Part shown: piece after piece, positions 42,094 to 50,484 of the stretch
Layout: each line of letters begins with the position of its first letter
How positions within the stretch are numbered: position 1 is the stretch's first letter
Origin: Pseudomonas ovata
GTDB lineage: Bacteria > Pseudomonadota > Gammaproteobacteria > Pseudomonadales > Pseudomonadaceae
Reading direction: 5' to 3'
Assembly: GCF_003131185.1 (NCBI RefSeq)
Contig: NZ_QFFU01000025.1
Span: 1 to 64,000, forward strand
Length of the DNA stretch: 64,000 nucleotides
Made by a program: the position numbers and the translations under genes
The notes under the pieces: generated by a model
Databases searched by the model: none
Told to the model about the DNA's origin: nothing
The model's input: only the letters and a program-made list of their open reading frames with translations

Positions 42094-44370
42094 GTGGCGG
42101 CTCAGTTGAAGACCTTGATTCTGCTGTTGGTGTTGTCGTTTGCCGGCAGTCTGCCGTTACAGGCGGCCGAGGTGCCGTCCCTGCCGATGGGCGCTGCGGC
42201 CGACCAGCCTGACGACAAGGCCGCCTCGGGGCCTGCCGAGAAAGACGCGGCGCAGGAAAAAAGAGAAGCTGCACAGGAAAAGAAAGAGGCAGCGCAAGAA
42301 AAGAAAGAAGCCGCTCAGGAACGGCAGGAGCAACAGGAAAAAAAGGCGGCAGCGGAAAAACCCGCCGAGGGGGAGCCGGCGCAACCGGAAATCCTGCTTC
42401 AGGGTGGCTTGCTCGGGGCCCTGAGCAGCAGCATCGAGGATGTGCAGCAGGCCCTGAACCTCGATGAAAACCTCTACGATACCTGGCGTGTCAGGGCCGA
42501 CCGTGCCGCCAACGAACTGGGACGCCTGGTCAAGAAGCCGTCCGAGCGCAGCGCCTGGGAAATGGTCGGTGATTTCCTGCTGCTGTCGCTGGTGTGGATG
42601 GGCGCCTTTGCGATTCTGTTCGTGGTAGGACGCTTTCTGGCCCGTCGTCTCAATCGACGCGCATTCATGAGCACGCGCGTGCGCATCCAGGCGCTGTTGC
42701 GTTACATCCTGCCGTTTACGTTGCCGGCGGTCATCTGCCTGCCGCTGACCCTGTACATCAGCCAGATGCTGCCGTCCTCGGTCGGGCGGGCGCTGGCGCT
42801 GTGCTTTGCCTACGCCACCAGCAGCGGTATCTTTTCCACCTCCGTGCTGTTGTGCGTGATCGTGATGTTCAATGGCGGTCACAAGCGCACGGCGGTGCAC
42901 ATCATCCGCCAGTACAGCCCGCGACCATTGTTCATCATCGGTTTTCTGGCCGCGCTGAGCGATGCCCTGACCAGTCCGCAGATTGCCCGGCAGTTCGGCA
43001 GTAACGTCACCACCAGCGTGGCGGTGTTCACCGGCCTGGTTGCCTCGGCCGTGTTCTGCCTGCTGGTAATCCGCATGCGCCGTCCGGTCGCGCACCTGAT
43101 CCGCAACCGCTCGTTGACCAGCCGTATCCAGCAACCAGCCCTGCAGCAATCGCTCAAGGTCTTTTCCAGCCTGTGGCACTTGCCGATCCTGCTGATGATC
43201 CTGGTGTCGGCCATCAACCTGATTGGCGCGGGCGAAGACAGCCAGGAAACCCTGCGGTGTGCGCTGTTCACCACGCTGCTGCTGATTGCCACAGTGTTTC
43301 TCAGTACCGTCTTCCAGCATTTCTTCAGGGCGCCCGCCGACACGGGTGGGCGCAACACCCATGCCTACAAGGCCCGTCTGCTCAGCCTGCTGCATGCCTG
43401 CCTGCGCATCGGCCTGGCAATCACCTTCATTGAAATCCTTGGCCGGATCTGGGGGTTCTCGCTGTTCGAATTCGCCCAGCGCAACACACTGGGCCGGGCG
43501 ATCAGCGACTCGCTGAGCAGCATCGGCCTGATCTTTCTGGTGACCTGGCTGCTCTGGGTGGTGCTCGACACCGCCATCCAGGAAGCGCTCAAGCCGCCGG
43601 TCAACCAGCGCTCGGGCCGCCAGCCCAGCACCCGCACCAAGACCATCCTGCCGCTGCTGCGCAACGCGATCAAAATCATCCTGGTGGTGATCTGCGCCAT
43701 CACCACCATGGCCAACCTGGGCATCAACGTGGCGCCGCTGCTGGCCGGTGCCGGTGTCGTGGGCCTGGCGATCGGTTTCGGTTCCCAGCAACTGGTGCAA
43801 GACGTGATCACCGGCCTGTTCATCATCATCGAGGACACCTTTTCGATTGGCGATTGGGTGGTGCTCAGCACCGGCCACTCCGGCACCGTCGAAAGCCTGA
43901 CGATCCGTACCGTGCGCCTGCGCGACGGCAAGGGTTTTGTACATTCGGTGCCGTTCGGGCAGATCAAGGCGGTGACCAACCAGTCAAGGCAGTTCGCCTA
44001 TGCGTTCTTCTCGGTGCAGTTCACCTACGACACCGACATCGACGAAGCGCTGGCGCTGATCCGCGAAACCGGTCACTCGATCAGCGAAGACATTCTGCTC
44101 AAGCACAACCTGCAAGGCCCGCTGGAAGTGTTCGGCGTGGACCGCATGGACCTCAATGGCGTCGTGCTCACCGCGCAGTTCCGCACTTCGTCCGGTGGCC
44201 AGTACAGCGTCGGCCGGGCCTTCAACGAGCGCCTCAAGAAGCGGGTCGACCAGCATCCGAAGGTCAGCTTCGCGCAAACCTATCCACAGGTGGTCATGAG
44301 TCCTGGGGCGGCCCATGCCAGCCCGACGCCGCCTGCACTGGAAGGTCCGCCGGCGCCAGCCGCCACTTGA
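42094..44370 (+). CDS. Large MscS-family mechanosensitive channel (YbiO-like)
   Basis: Opens under membrane tension to release solutes during osmotic downshock. GTG 42094 is chosen because AGGAGGAG lies 5 nt upstream and a signal peptide follows (AAQLKTLILLLVLSFAGSL). 758 residues. An EKKEAAQ heptad-like repeat (about 48-85) gives a charged periplasmic coiled coil. Many spans follow (about 150-545), then the MscS pore helix LLAGAGVVGLAIGFGSQQLV (~549-568) and the beta domain (DTFSIGDWVVLSTGHSGTVE). The tail is Pro/Ala-rich. The size and layout resemble E. coli YbiO. Confidence 0.88.
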   Translation: MAAQLKTLILLLVLSFAGSLPLQAAEVPSLPMGAAADQPDDKAASGPAEKDAAQEKREAAQEKKEAAQEKKEAAQERQEQQEKKAAAEKPAEGEPAQPEILLQGGLLGALSSSIEDVQQALNLDENLYDTWRVRADRAANELGRLVKKPSERSAWEMVGDFLLLSLVWMGAFAILFVVGRFLARRLNRRAFMSTRVRIQALLRYILPFTLPAVICLPLTLYISQMLPSSVGRALALCFAYATSSGIFSTSVLLCVIVMFNGGHKRTAVHIIRQYSPRPLFIIGFLAALSDALTSPQIARQFGSNVTTSVAVFTGLVASAVFCLLVIRMRRPVAHLIRNRSLTSRIQQPALQQSLKVFSSLWHLPILLMILVSAINLIGAGEDSQETLRCALFTTLLLIATVFLSTVFQHFFRAPADTGGRNTHAYKARLLSLLHACLRIGLAITFIEILGRIWGFSLFEFAQRNTLGRAISDSLSSIGLIFLVTWLLWVVLDTAIQEALKPPVNQRSGRQPSTRTKTILPLLRNAIKIILVVICAITTMANLGINVAPLLAGAGVVGLAIGFGSQQLVQDVITGLFIIIEDTFSIGDWVVLSTGHSGTVESLTIRTVRLRDGKGFVHSVPFGQIKAVTNQSRQFAYAFFSVQFTYDTDIDEALALIRETGHSISEDILLKHNLQGPLEVFGVDRMDLNGVVLTAQFRTSSGGQYSVGRAFNERLKKRVDQHPKVSFAQTYPQVVMSPGAAHASPTPPALEGPPAPAAT
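42240..42345 (+). repeat. 21-nt imperfect tandem repeat encoding EKKEAAQ
   Basis: About four in-frame 21-nt units encode EKREAAQ, EKKEAAQ, EKKEAAQ and ERQEQQ, with decay at the ends. A purine-rich repeat of this kind can expand or contract without frameshift. Confidence 0.75.
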
Positions 44371-44377
44371 CCTGCAC

Positions 44378-44405
44378 GCCTGTGCCCGGCTTGTCGGGCG
44401 CAGGC
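44378..44405 (+). terminator. Hairpin after the MscS-type gene
   Basis: An 11-bp stem (44378-44388 with 44395-44405, one G-U) and a 6-nt loop. There is no T tail, so termination is uncertain. Confidence 0.4.
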
Positions 44406-44502
44406 ACCTTGCAACTGTTGGGCCTGGCCGGGCAACGTGATATGTTTGCAGACGTTTCTATTCCAATGACCTGATGAATTCGATACCGAGCCTGCTGACT
44501 TT

Positions 44503-45387
44503 ATGCGAATGCGCCTTATGCTGTTGGGCGGCGGGAATGCCCTCGGGCAGGCGCTGATACGTCTGGGTGCCGAGGAAGACATTGGCTTCCTTGCACCGCG
44601 TCCGCCGCAAGAGGGCTGGGACGCTGCCAGCCTCACGCAACTGCTCGACGACACCCGCCCCGATGCCTTGATCAACCTGGCCTATTACTTCGACTGGTTC
44701 CAGGCCGGGACCGTGAGCGAAACACGCCTGAACGCCCAGGAACGCTCGGTCGAGCGCCTGGCCGAACTGTGCCAGCACCACAACATCATGCTGCTGCAGC
44801 CGTCCAGCTACCGGGTCTTTGACGGCTCGCGGGCCACGGCCTACAGCGAAAAGGACGAACCGGTGCCGCTGGGCCTGCGTGGCCAGGCGTTGTGGCGCAT
44901 CGAACAGAGCGTGCGTGCGGCCTGCCCGCAGCATGTGCTGGTGCGCTTCGGCTGGCTGCTCGACGACAGCAGCGACGGGGTGCTGGGGCGTTTCCTCAAG
45001 CGCGCCGAAACGCCGCAGGAACTGTTGCTGGCCGATGACCGGCGCGGTAACCCGACACCGGTCGACGATGCCGCGCGGGTGCTGCTCTCGGTGCTCAAGC
45101 AACTGGACTGTGAAGCGCCACTGTGGGGTACTTATCACTATGCCGGTCACGAGGCCACCACGCCGCTGGCGCTGGGCCAGGCCGTACTGACCGAAGCGCG
45201 ACTGCTGCACGCGCTGGCCATCGAGTCGCCGACCCCGCAGGCCCATGCCGCGCAAGCCGACGCCAACGAAGAGCCCCAGCACGCCGTGCTGGCCTGCAAG
45301 AAAATCCTTCACACCTTTGGCATCAAGCCCCGTGCCTGGCGCGCCGGGTTGCCTGTTCTGCTCGACCGGTATTATCGACATGTCTGA
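44503..45387 (+). CDS. RmlD-like sugar nucleotide-binding protein lacking the Tyr-Lys catalytic pair
   Basis: 294 residues with a Rossmann-type N-terminus (MLLGGGNALGQAL) and the RmlD-like segment SSYRVFDGSRATAYSEKDEP. Where dTDP-4-dehydrorhamnose reductases have YG-x-S/T-K, this protein reads PLGLRGQALWRIE, so the usual catalytic Tyr and Lys appear absent. It may bind nucleotide sugars without reducing them, or catalyse something else. It overlaps the epimerase gene by 8 bp, and the pair also lies next to oprG in P. aeruginosa. Confidence 0.75.
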   Translation: MRMRLMLLGGGNALGQALIRLGAEEDIGFLAPRPPQEGWDAASLTQLLDDTRPDALINLAYYFDWFQAGTVSETRLNAQERSVERLAELCQHHNIMLLQPSSYRVFDGSRATAYSEKDEPVPLGLRGQALWRIEQSVRAACPQHVLVRFGWLLDDSSDGVLGRFLKRAETPQELLLADDRRGNPTPVDDAARVLLSVLKQLDCEAPLWGTYHYAGHEATTPLALGQAVLTEARLLHALAIESPTPQAHAAQADANEEPQHAVLACKKILHTFGIKPRAWRAGLPVLLDRYYRHV

Positions 45388-46309
45388 TGCACCCATTCTC
45401 ATCACAGGCGGTGCCGGCTTCATCGGCTCGCACCTGGCCGATGCGTTGCTGGACAAGGGGCATGCGGTGCGCATTGTCGACGACCTGTCCACCGGCAAGC
45501 GCAGTAACCTGGCGCTGGACAATCCGCGCCTGGAACTGATCGAAGGCAATGTGGCCGATGCCGCCTTGCTGGCGCGTGTCGCCCAAGGCTGTCAGGCCGT
45601 GGTGCACCTTGCCGCAGTGGCCTCGGTGCAGGCGTCGGTGGACGATCCGGTGTCCACTCACCAGAGCAACTTCGTCGGCACCCTGAATGTCTGCGAGGCC
45701 ATGCGCCAAGCTGGCATCAAGCGCGTGCTGTTCGCGTCCAGTGCGGCGGTGTATGGCAACAACGGCGAAGGTGAACCGATCAGCGAAGACACGACCAAGG
45801 CACCGCTGACCCCGTATGCCGTCGACAAGCTGGCCAGTGAGCAGTACCTGGACTTTTATCGGCGCGAGCACGGCCTGGAGCCGGTGGTGTTCCGGTTCTT
45901 CAATATCTTCGGCCCGCGCCAGGACCCGTCCTCGCCGTATTCCGGCGTCATCAGCATCTTTGCGCAATACGCCAGCCAAGGGCTGCCGATCACGGTGTTT
46001 GGCGATGGCGAGCAGACCCGCGACTTTTTCTACATCGCCGATCTGGTCAAGCTGCTGCTCCAGGCCCTGGAGCAACCGGCCCCACAACAAGGCGCGATCA
46101 ATGTCGGCCTGAACCGCACCACTTCGCTCAACCAGTTGCTGGCCGCGCTTGAAGGCGTAGTCGGCAAGCTGCCGCCAGTGTCCTACCAGGCGCCACGCCA
46201 GGGCGATATTCGCCACTCCCGAGCCAATAACCAGCGCCTGCTGGAGCGCTTCGCAGTGGACACGCCGACGCCTCTGGGCGAAGGCCTGGCCAGACTGCTG
46301 GGTCGTTGA
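45380..46309 (+). CDS. NAD-dependent epimerase (UDP-glucose 4-epimerase-like, extended SDR)
   Basis: 309 residues from ATG 45380. The NAD-binding motif GGAGFIGSHL is at the N-terminus, the SSAAVYG serine motif is near residue 120 and the active-site motif YAVDK near 150; ARQGDIRHS is a typical C-terminal SDR segment. It probably interconverts a UDP-sugar, but the substrate is not shown. It overlaps the preceding RmlD-like gene, so the two are likely made together. Confidence 0.85.
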   Translation: MSDAPILITGGAGFIGSHLADALLDKGHAVRIVDDLSTGKRSNLALDNPRLELIEGNVADAALLARVAQGCQAVVHLAAVASVQASVDDPVSTHQSNFVGTLNVCEAMRQAGIKRVLFASSAAVYGNNGEGEPISEDTTKAPLTPYAVDKLASEQYLDFYRREHGLEPVVFRFFNIFGPRQDPSSPYSGVISIFAQYASQGLPITVFGDGEQTRDFFYIADLVKLLLQALEQPAPQQGAINVGLNRTTSLNQLLAALEGVVGKLPPVSYQAPRQGDIRHSRANNQRLLERFAVDTPTPLGEGLARLLGR

Positions 46310-46476
46310 GTGCAGGGCTTGAATACTGCAATTTCTTTATGGGCGTAATCCGCAAGAAAGCAGTGTTGTGCTCTTTTTGAGAATTTTATGTAGGACTTTT
46401 CTTTAAAGCTGATAGCGGCTTGAAAGTGCATTTAAATACTCTGATATTTCCGCCCCTTATCAAAAGGGATACGCTC

Positions 46477-46974
46477 ATGTCAGATAAATATATACGCGGC
46501 TATCATGGCGATGTGGTGCTTGCCGCATTGCCGTGTGAACATGAAGTTGCATGTTTTACCGAGCATTACACGGCCTATCTGGAAACGGCCAGGGAAGATG
46601 AACAGTCCAGCAAGAACCTGGGCACCCTTCTGCAAATCATTGGCGTTCTGCTGGCGTTGGTGGGGCTTGTAGGTCTTGGCGGACCCTCGACGATTCAGGT
46701 CGGGCCAGGCGGTCTGACCTTCATTCAACTGATCCAGCTCTTCCCTGGCCCGCTCATGACCCTGGGGTTCTTCCTGATCACCATTGGCGCCTGGATCGGC
46801 CAGAAAGGGGCCGATCCTGCCCTGGGTGCCGAGGAGTACCTGCTAAAGGCCTGGCGCATCAAAATGTCCTGTGGCCATTATTGTGAGGAGCCCTTGGTGG
46901 TCACTGCAACAGCGCCCGATACGTTTGGTTTTGCGCTTGCCAGTGAGACGGCCGGTGACACCGCATCGGCTTGA
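46477..46974 (+). CDS. Small membrane protein of unknown function
   Basis: 165 residues from ATG 46477, with AGGGAT upstream; earlier starts in the frame lack a site. Two membrane spans lie at about 46-66 and 85-110. Soluble ends contain LPCEHEVACFTEHY and MSCGHYCEEPLV, with Cys/His in both, so metal or disulfide chemistry is possible. I do not recognise the family. The upstream ~160 bp is visibly A/T-rich compared with its neighbours, hinting at later acquisition. Confidence 0.65.
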   Translation: MSDKYIRGYHGDVVLAALPCEHEVACFTEHYTAYLETAREDEQSSKNLGTLLQIIGVLLALVGLVGLGGPSTIQVGPGGLTFIQLIQLFPGPLMTLGFFLITIGAWIGQKGADPALGAEEYLLKAWRIKMSCGHYCEEPLVVTATAPDTFGFALASETAGDTASA

Positions 46975-47041
46975 GTGCGGGCTGAAACCAGATGCCCCGC
47001 ACGACCCAAAAGCGTGTGCAGGGCATTTGCAACGGCCTGTC

Positions 47042-47093
47042 GGGCGCTTCTAAAAACGCGGCAATGACACGCAGGTAGTTTTTAGAAGTGCCC
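47042..47093. repeat. Dispersed palindromic repeat, copy A
   Basis: A 16-bp inverted repeat (47042-47057 with 47078-47093, 15/16) flanks a 20-nt centre with its own small stem (GCG..CGC). The right part (ACGCAGGTAGTTTTTA.A.GTGCCC) recurs at 58529-58553. It lies 9 bp beyond the oprG stop. Confidence 0.7.
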
Positions 47094-47102
47094 TGTATTG
47101 AC

Positions 47103-47789
47103 TCAGAACTTGTAACCCACGCCTACCATGTACACCCACGGGTCGATATCCACATCGACCTTGGTCTTGCCGATGCTCAGCGCCGAAGGCCCGTCAACCG
47201 TGGCCTTGGTGTCGATGTCCACGTACCAGACCGAGGCGTTGAGCAAAAAGTTATCGGTCAGCAGGTAATCCACGCCGATCTGCCCGGCCAGGCCCACCGA
47301 GTCCTTGAGCTTGAGGTTGCTGAAGCCCTGGTCCTTGCGGTTGCCGGTCAGGTCGGTGTCGAAGAATTTCGTGTAGTTGATGCCCACGCCGACATACGGC
47401 TGCAAGGCCGAGGAGGGCGCCATCGGGTAATACTGCAACGACAGGGTCGGTGGCAATTGCTTGATGTCCGCCAGCTTGCCATCCAGGCCGGCACCCAGGC
47501 CGCTGACCGAAACAGTGTGGCTGAACGGCGTGGCGGCCAGCAGCTCAAGGCCCACATGGTCGGTCAGCATGTAGGCGAAGGTCAGGCCCAACTGGTTTTC
47601 ACCGTCAAGCGAGGCCTTGGTGCCCGAAACCTTGCTGCCATCCAGGCTCAGTTCGCTGCTGTCTTCATGCGGATCAACGTGAGCGACGCCGGCGCGGACG
47701 ATGAAATCACCCGGTTGGTAGGCCTGTGCGGCGGCAGGGATGGCGAGGGCGAGTGCGCACAGCGAGGCGCGCAGCAAGGAGGTGTTCAT
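47103..47789 (-). CDS. oprG: Outer membrane protein OprG (OmpW family)
   Basis: Eight-stranded beta-barrel porin for small hydrophobic molecules. ATG 47789 gives 228 residues with a signal peptide cleaved after AIPAAAQA. The mature start YQPGDFIVRAGVAHVDP is typical of OmpW and the C-terminal aromatic is Phe. GGAG lies 8 nt upstream. A candidate ANR site lies at 47851-47864. Synteny with the P. aeruginosa oprG region supports the name. Confidence 0.9.
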   Translation of the reverse strand: MNTSLLRASLCALALAIPAAAQAYQPGDFIVRAGVAHVDPHEDSSELSLDGSKVSGTKASLDGENQLGLTFAYMLTDHVGLELLAATPFSHTVSVSGLGAGLDGKLADIKQLPPTLSLQYYPMAPSSALQPYVGVGINYTKFFDTDLTGNRKDQGFSNLKLKDSVGLAGQIGVDYLLTDNFLLNASVWYVDIDTKATVDGPSALSIGKTKVDVDIDPWVYMVGVGYKF

Positions 47790-47822
47790 TGAGGCTCCAT
47801 AGCGTTTAAAAAGTCTGGTGTC

Positions 47823-47864
47823 ATGGTAAGCACGCGTCTGGGACGCGGCTTTGACGCAGCTCAA
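47823..47864 (-). promoter_or_regulatory. Candidate ANR/FNR-dependent promoter of oprG
   Basis: On the minus strand, TTGAGCTGCGTCAA (47864-47851) matches the FNR/ANR half-sites TTGA-N6-TCAA. A -10-like TACCAT lies at 47828-47823. A start at 47816 would place the site centre at -41.5, the class II position. OprG of P. aeruginosa is known to be induced anaerobically through ANR. Confidence 0.6.
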
Positions 47865-47891
47865 TGAAATCGTAATGAAGCCTGCAACCGG

Positions 47892-48437
47892 TCAGGAATC
47901 CGACAACTCATAAACAAAGATCTTGTCGGCGACCATCTGGTAACCGGCTTCGGCCAGCTCGCTGGTCGAGTGCCTGGCCTGCATCGGCCCCTCGATCCAG
48001 TACGGCTGGTACAGCTCTTCGACCTTGACCCCCAACTCGCTGGTGACATGCACGATCTGGTTGGCCGGCGGTGGCGGAACATGGATGCAGGCGCCGAAGT
48101 ATGGCACCAGGAGGAACTCGGTCACCCGGCCTTCCTCGCTGACCTCCAGCGGCACGATGTATCCCGGCAGGCGCACCTGCTTGCCGTCCAGCGCCTTGAC
48201 CACCGGCGCATCGGGCGCCACCTGGCTGGCGGCGGGCGCGGCCTCCATGGCCAGGGCATCGGACAGCTTGGACATGTCATGCAGCGGCTGGGTCACCGGC
48301 GCCACCACCGGTGCATCCGGCGGAATCATTTCGGCCCAGGTCAGCACGCGCGGCTCGGCGGCCCAGGACGACAAGGGCAGGCACAGCAGCAGGGCAGGCA
48401 GCAGGGAAAGCAGGCGCCGCATGGTCAACGTCCTCAT
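47892..48437 (-). CDS. DUF3299 periplasmic protein of the zinc-linked ABC operon
   Basis: 181 residues from ATG 48437, which overlaps the permease stop (ATGA). A signal peptide ends around LPLSSWA-AEPR. The soluble domain has the DUF3299 segments LPGYIVPLEVSEEGRVTEFL and PYFGACIHVPPPPANQIV. The Cys/His in GACIH could bind metal. It is the last gene of the DUF2796-ATPase-permease-DUF3299 operon. Confidence 0.85.
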   Translation of the reverse strand: MRTLTMRRLLSLLPALLLCLPLSSWAAEPRVLTWAEMIPPDAPVVAPVTQPLHDMSKLSDALAMEAAPAASQVAPDAPVVKALDGKQVRLPGYIVPLEVSEEGRVTEFLLVPYFGACIHVPPPPANQIVHVTSELGVKVEELYQPYWIEGPMQARHSTSELAEAGYQMVADKIFVYELSDS

Positions 48438-49699
48438 AAGCGAATCGACAGCCCATCGGCCAGGGACTGCCGATAGGCACGCCAGGCAGGGATCACCCCC
48501 ATCACCAGCGCAGCGCCAAGAATGCCAGCAAGCAGCGTCCATTCATATTGGCTCGGCCAGGAAAGCGGCAGGTACAGGCCGTATTCCGACTGTACGTAGC
48601 CTTGCGCCAGGGCGATGCCCAGGTACAGCAGCGCCACCCCGGCCAGTACGCCGATCAGGGCCAGGGCGAAAGCCTCCAGGATCAACAGGCTGGCGACATG
48701 CCAGGGGCGGGCCCCCACCGAACGTAGAATGGCCATTTCCCGGCGTCGTTCATTCAGGCTGGTGAGGATCGCGGTCAACATACCGATCAGGCCGGTCAGC
48801 ACCACGAACAGCGAGATCACGAACAACGCTTTCTCGGCAGTACCCATCAGGCTCCACAGCTCCTGCAGTGCCACCCCCGGCAGAATCGCCAGCAGCGGCT
48901 CGCCCCGGTACTCGTTGATCTCGCGCTGCAGGGCAAAGGTCGAGATCTTGCTGTTCAGGCCCAGCATGACGGCAGTGATGGCCGTGGGTGTCAGGTCCAT
49001 GTTGCGGGCCTGATCGGCAGAGACGCGCTCGTTGCCACGGGCGGGTGCCCCGTTGTGCCAGTCGATGTGGATCGCCTCCATGCCGCCCAGGCTGATGTGC
49101 AGCGTGCGGTCCACCGGGGTGCCGGTGCGCTTGAAGATACCCACCACCGTGAACGGCTTGTCGTCATGCTTGACCAGGCTGATCGCCGCCACGCCATGGG
49201 CCAGCACCAGCTTGTCACCGAGCTTGTAATGCAGTGCCTCGGCCACTTCGGCACCGAGCACGACCTCGAACGGGTCGCTCTGGAACGGTCGGCCCTGGGC
49301 CAGTTCCAGCGGCTGCTGGCGCCCATAACGGTAGTGCTCGAAGTAGCTCTCGTTGGTGCCCATCACCCGGTAGCCACGATGCGAATCCCCCAGTGAAATG
49401 GGAATGGCCCACTTCACCTGGCGATGCTGGGCGAAGTGCTCGAAGCTCTCCCAGCGAATATTGTTGGTGGCATTGCCGATGCGAAACACCGAATACAGCA
49501 GCAGATTGACCGAGCCTGAGCGTGCGCCGACGATCAGGTCGGTGCCGCTGACCGTGCTGGCGAAACTGGTGCGCGCCTCGGTGCGCACCCGCTCCACCGC
49601 CAACAGCAGGCACACCGACAAGGCGATGGCAAAGGCGGTCAGGAACGCGGTGAAGCGGCGGTTGGCCAGGCTGGCAAGCGCCAGACGAAACAGATACAT
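48434..49699 (-). CDS. MacB/FtsX-like ABC transporter permease
   Basis: 421 residues from ATG 49699. One N-terminal span (about 15-37), a large periplasmic domain (about 40-285) and three C-terminal spans (about 295-410) follow the MacB/LolC layout. The FtsX core includes SLNERRREMAILRSVGARP. The layout suggests a mechanotransmission pump acting on a periplasmic substrate rather than a classical importer. It lies 1 bp after the ATPase stop. Confidence 0.88.
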   Translation of the reverse strand: MYLFRLALASLANRRFTAFLTAFAIALSVCLLLAVERVRTEARTSFASTVSGTDLIVGARSGSVNLLLYSVFRIGNATNNIRWESFEHFAQHRQVKWAIPISLGDSHRGYRVMGTNESYFEHYRYGRQQPLELAQGRPFQSDPFEVVLGAEVAEALHYKLGDKLVLAHGVAAISLVKHDDKPFTVVGIFKRTGTPVDRTLHISLGGMEAIHIDWHNGAPARGNERVSADQARNMDLTPTAITAVMLGLNSKISTFALQREINEYRGEPLLAILPGVALQELWSLMGTAEKALFVISLFVVLTGLIGMLTAILTSLNERRREMAILRSVGARPWHVASLLILEAFALALIGVLAGVALLYLGIALAQGYVQSEYGLYLPLSWPSQYEWTLLAGILGAALVMGVIPAWRAYRQSLADGLSIRL

Positions 49700-49700
49700 C

Positions 49701-50411
49701 TCAATTCTCCACGACGACGGTGGCGCGATTGAGCTCGGCCAGCGACAGGTTGCGGTCGAACAACGGCGCCAGGCTCTGGTCATGGCTGACGAACAGCAGG
49801 CTCGCCCCGGCGTCGCGGCATTCGCTGAACAGCAAGTGCAGGAACGCTTCGCGTGCATCAGCGTCCAGTGCCGAGGTCGGCTCGTCGGCAATCACCAGTT
49901 CCGGCTGGCCGATCAGGGCCCGGGCGGCCGCGACCCGCTGCTGCTGGCCGATGGACAGCGAATCGGCGCGACGCGCCAGCAGGGCCGGATCTTTCAGGCC
50001 CAGGTGATCAAGCAGGGCGACGGCGGCGTTGTCCACCGAGCCATGGCGATCCCGGGCACGCGCGGCACGGACCCTGGAAAAATGACACGGCAGCTCGACG
50101 TTCTCACGCACCGACAGGAAGGGCAGCAGGTTGAACTGCTGGAAGATATAGCCGGTGTGATCGACGCGGAAGCGATCCCGGGCGCTGGCCGACAAGCCTT
50201 TCAATTCCTGGCCCAGCAGGCGGATGCTGCCGCTGCCAGCGGTCTGCACGCCGCCCAGCAGGCCCAACAGGGTGGTCTTGCCACTGCCGCTGGGGCCTTT
50301 GAGAAACAGTGTTTCACCCGCCTCCAGGCGAAAGGCCGGAATCTCCAGCAGGGGTGGCTGGCCCGGCCAGTTGAAGCTCAGGTCCGACAGCTCGATCAAT
50401 GCTTGGCTCAT
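49701..50411 (-). CDS. ABC transporter ATP-binding protein (MacB/LolD type)
   Basis: 236 residues from ATG 50411. Walker A GPSGSGKTT is at 39-47, the Q-loop is in FQQFNLLPFLSV, the signature is LSIGQQQR and Walker B is LVIADEPTSALD. It powers the adjacent permease. The operon matches the P. aeruginosa PA4063-PA4066 set induced by zinc starvation. Confidence 0.92.
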   Translation of the reverse strand: MSQALIELSDLSFNWPGQPPLLEIPAFRLEAGETLFLKGPSGSGKTTLLGLLGGVQTAGSGSIRLLGQELKGLSASARDRFRVDHTGYIFQQFNLLPFLSVRENVELPCHFSRVRAARARDRHGSVDNAAVALLDHLGLKDPALLARRADSLSIGQQQRVAAARALIGQPELVIADEPTSALDADAREAFLHLLFSECRDAGASLLFVSHDQSLAPLFDRNLSLAELNRATVVVEN

Positions 50412-50484
50412 GGCCCGACTCGTACTCGGATGAAGATAAAACGAAACGACCGGGCAGGCCCGGTCGCAGGACCCATCAACCGCG

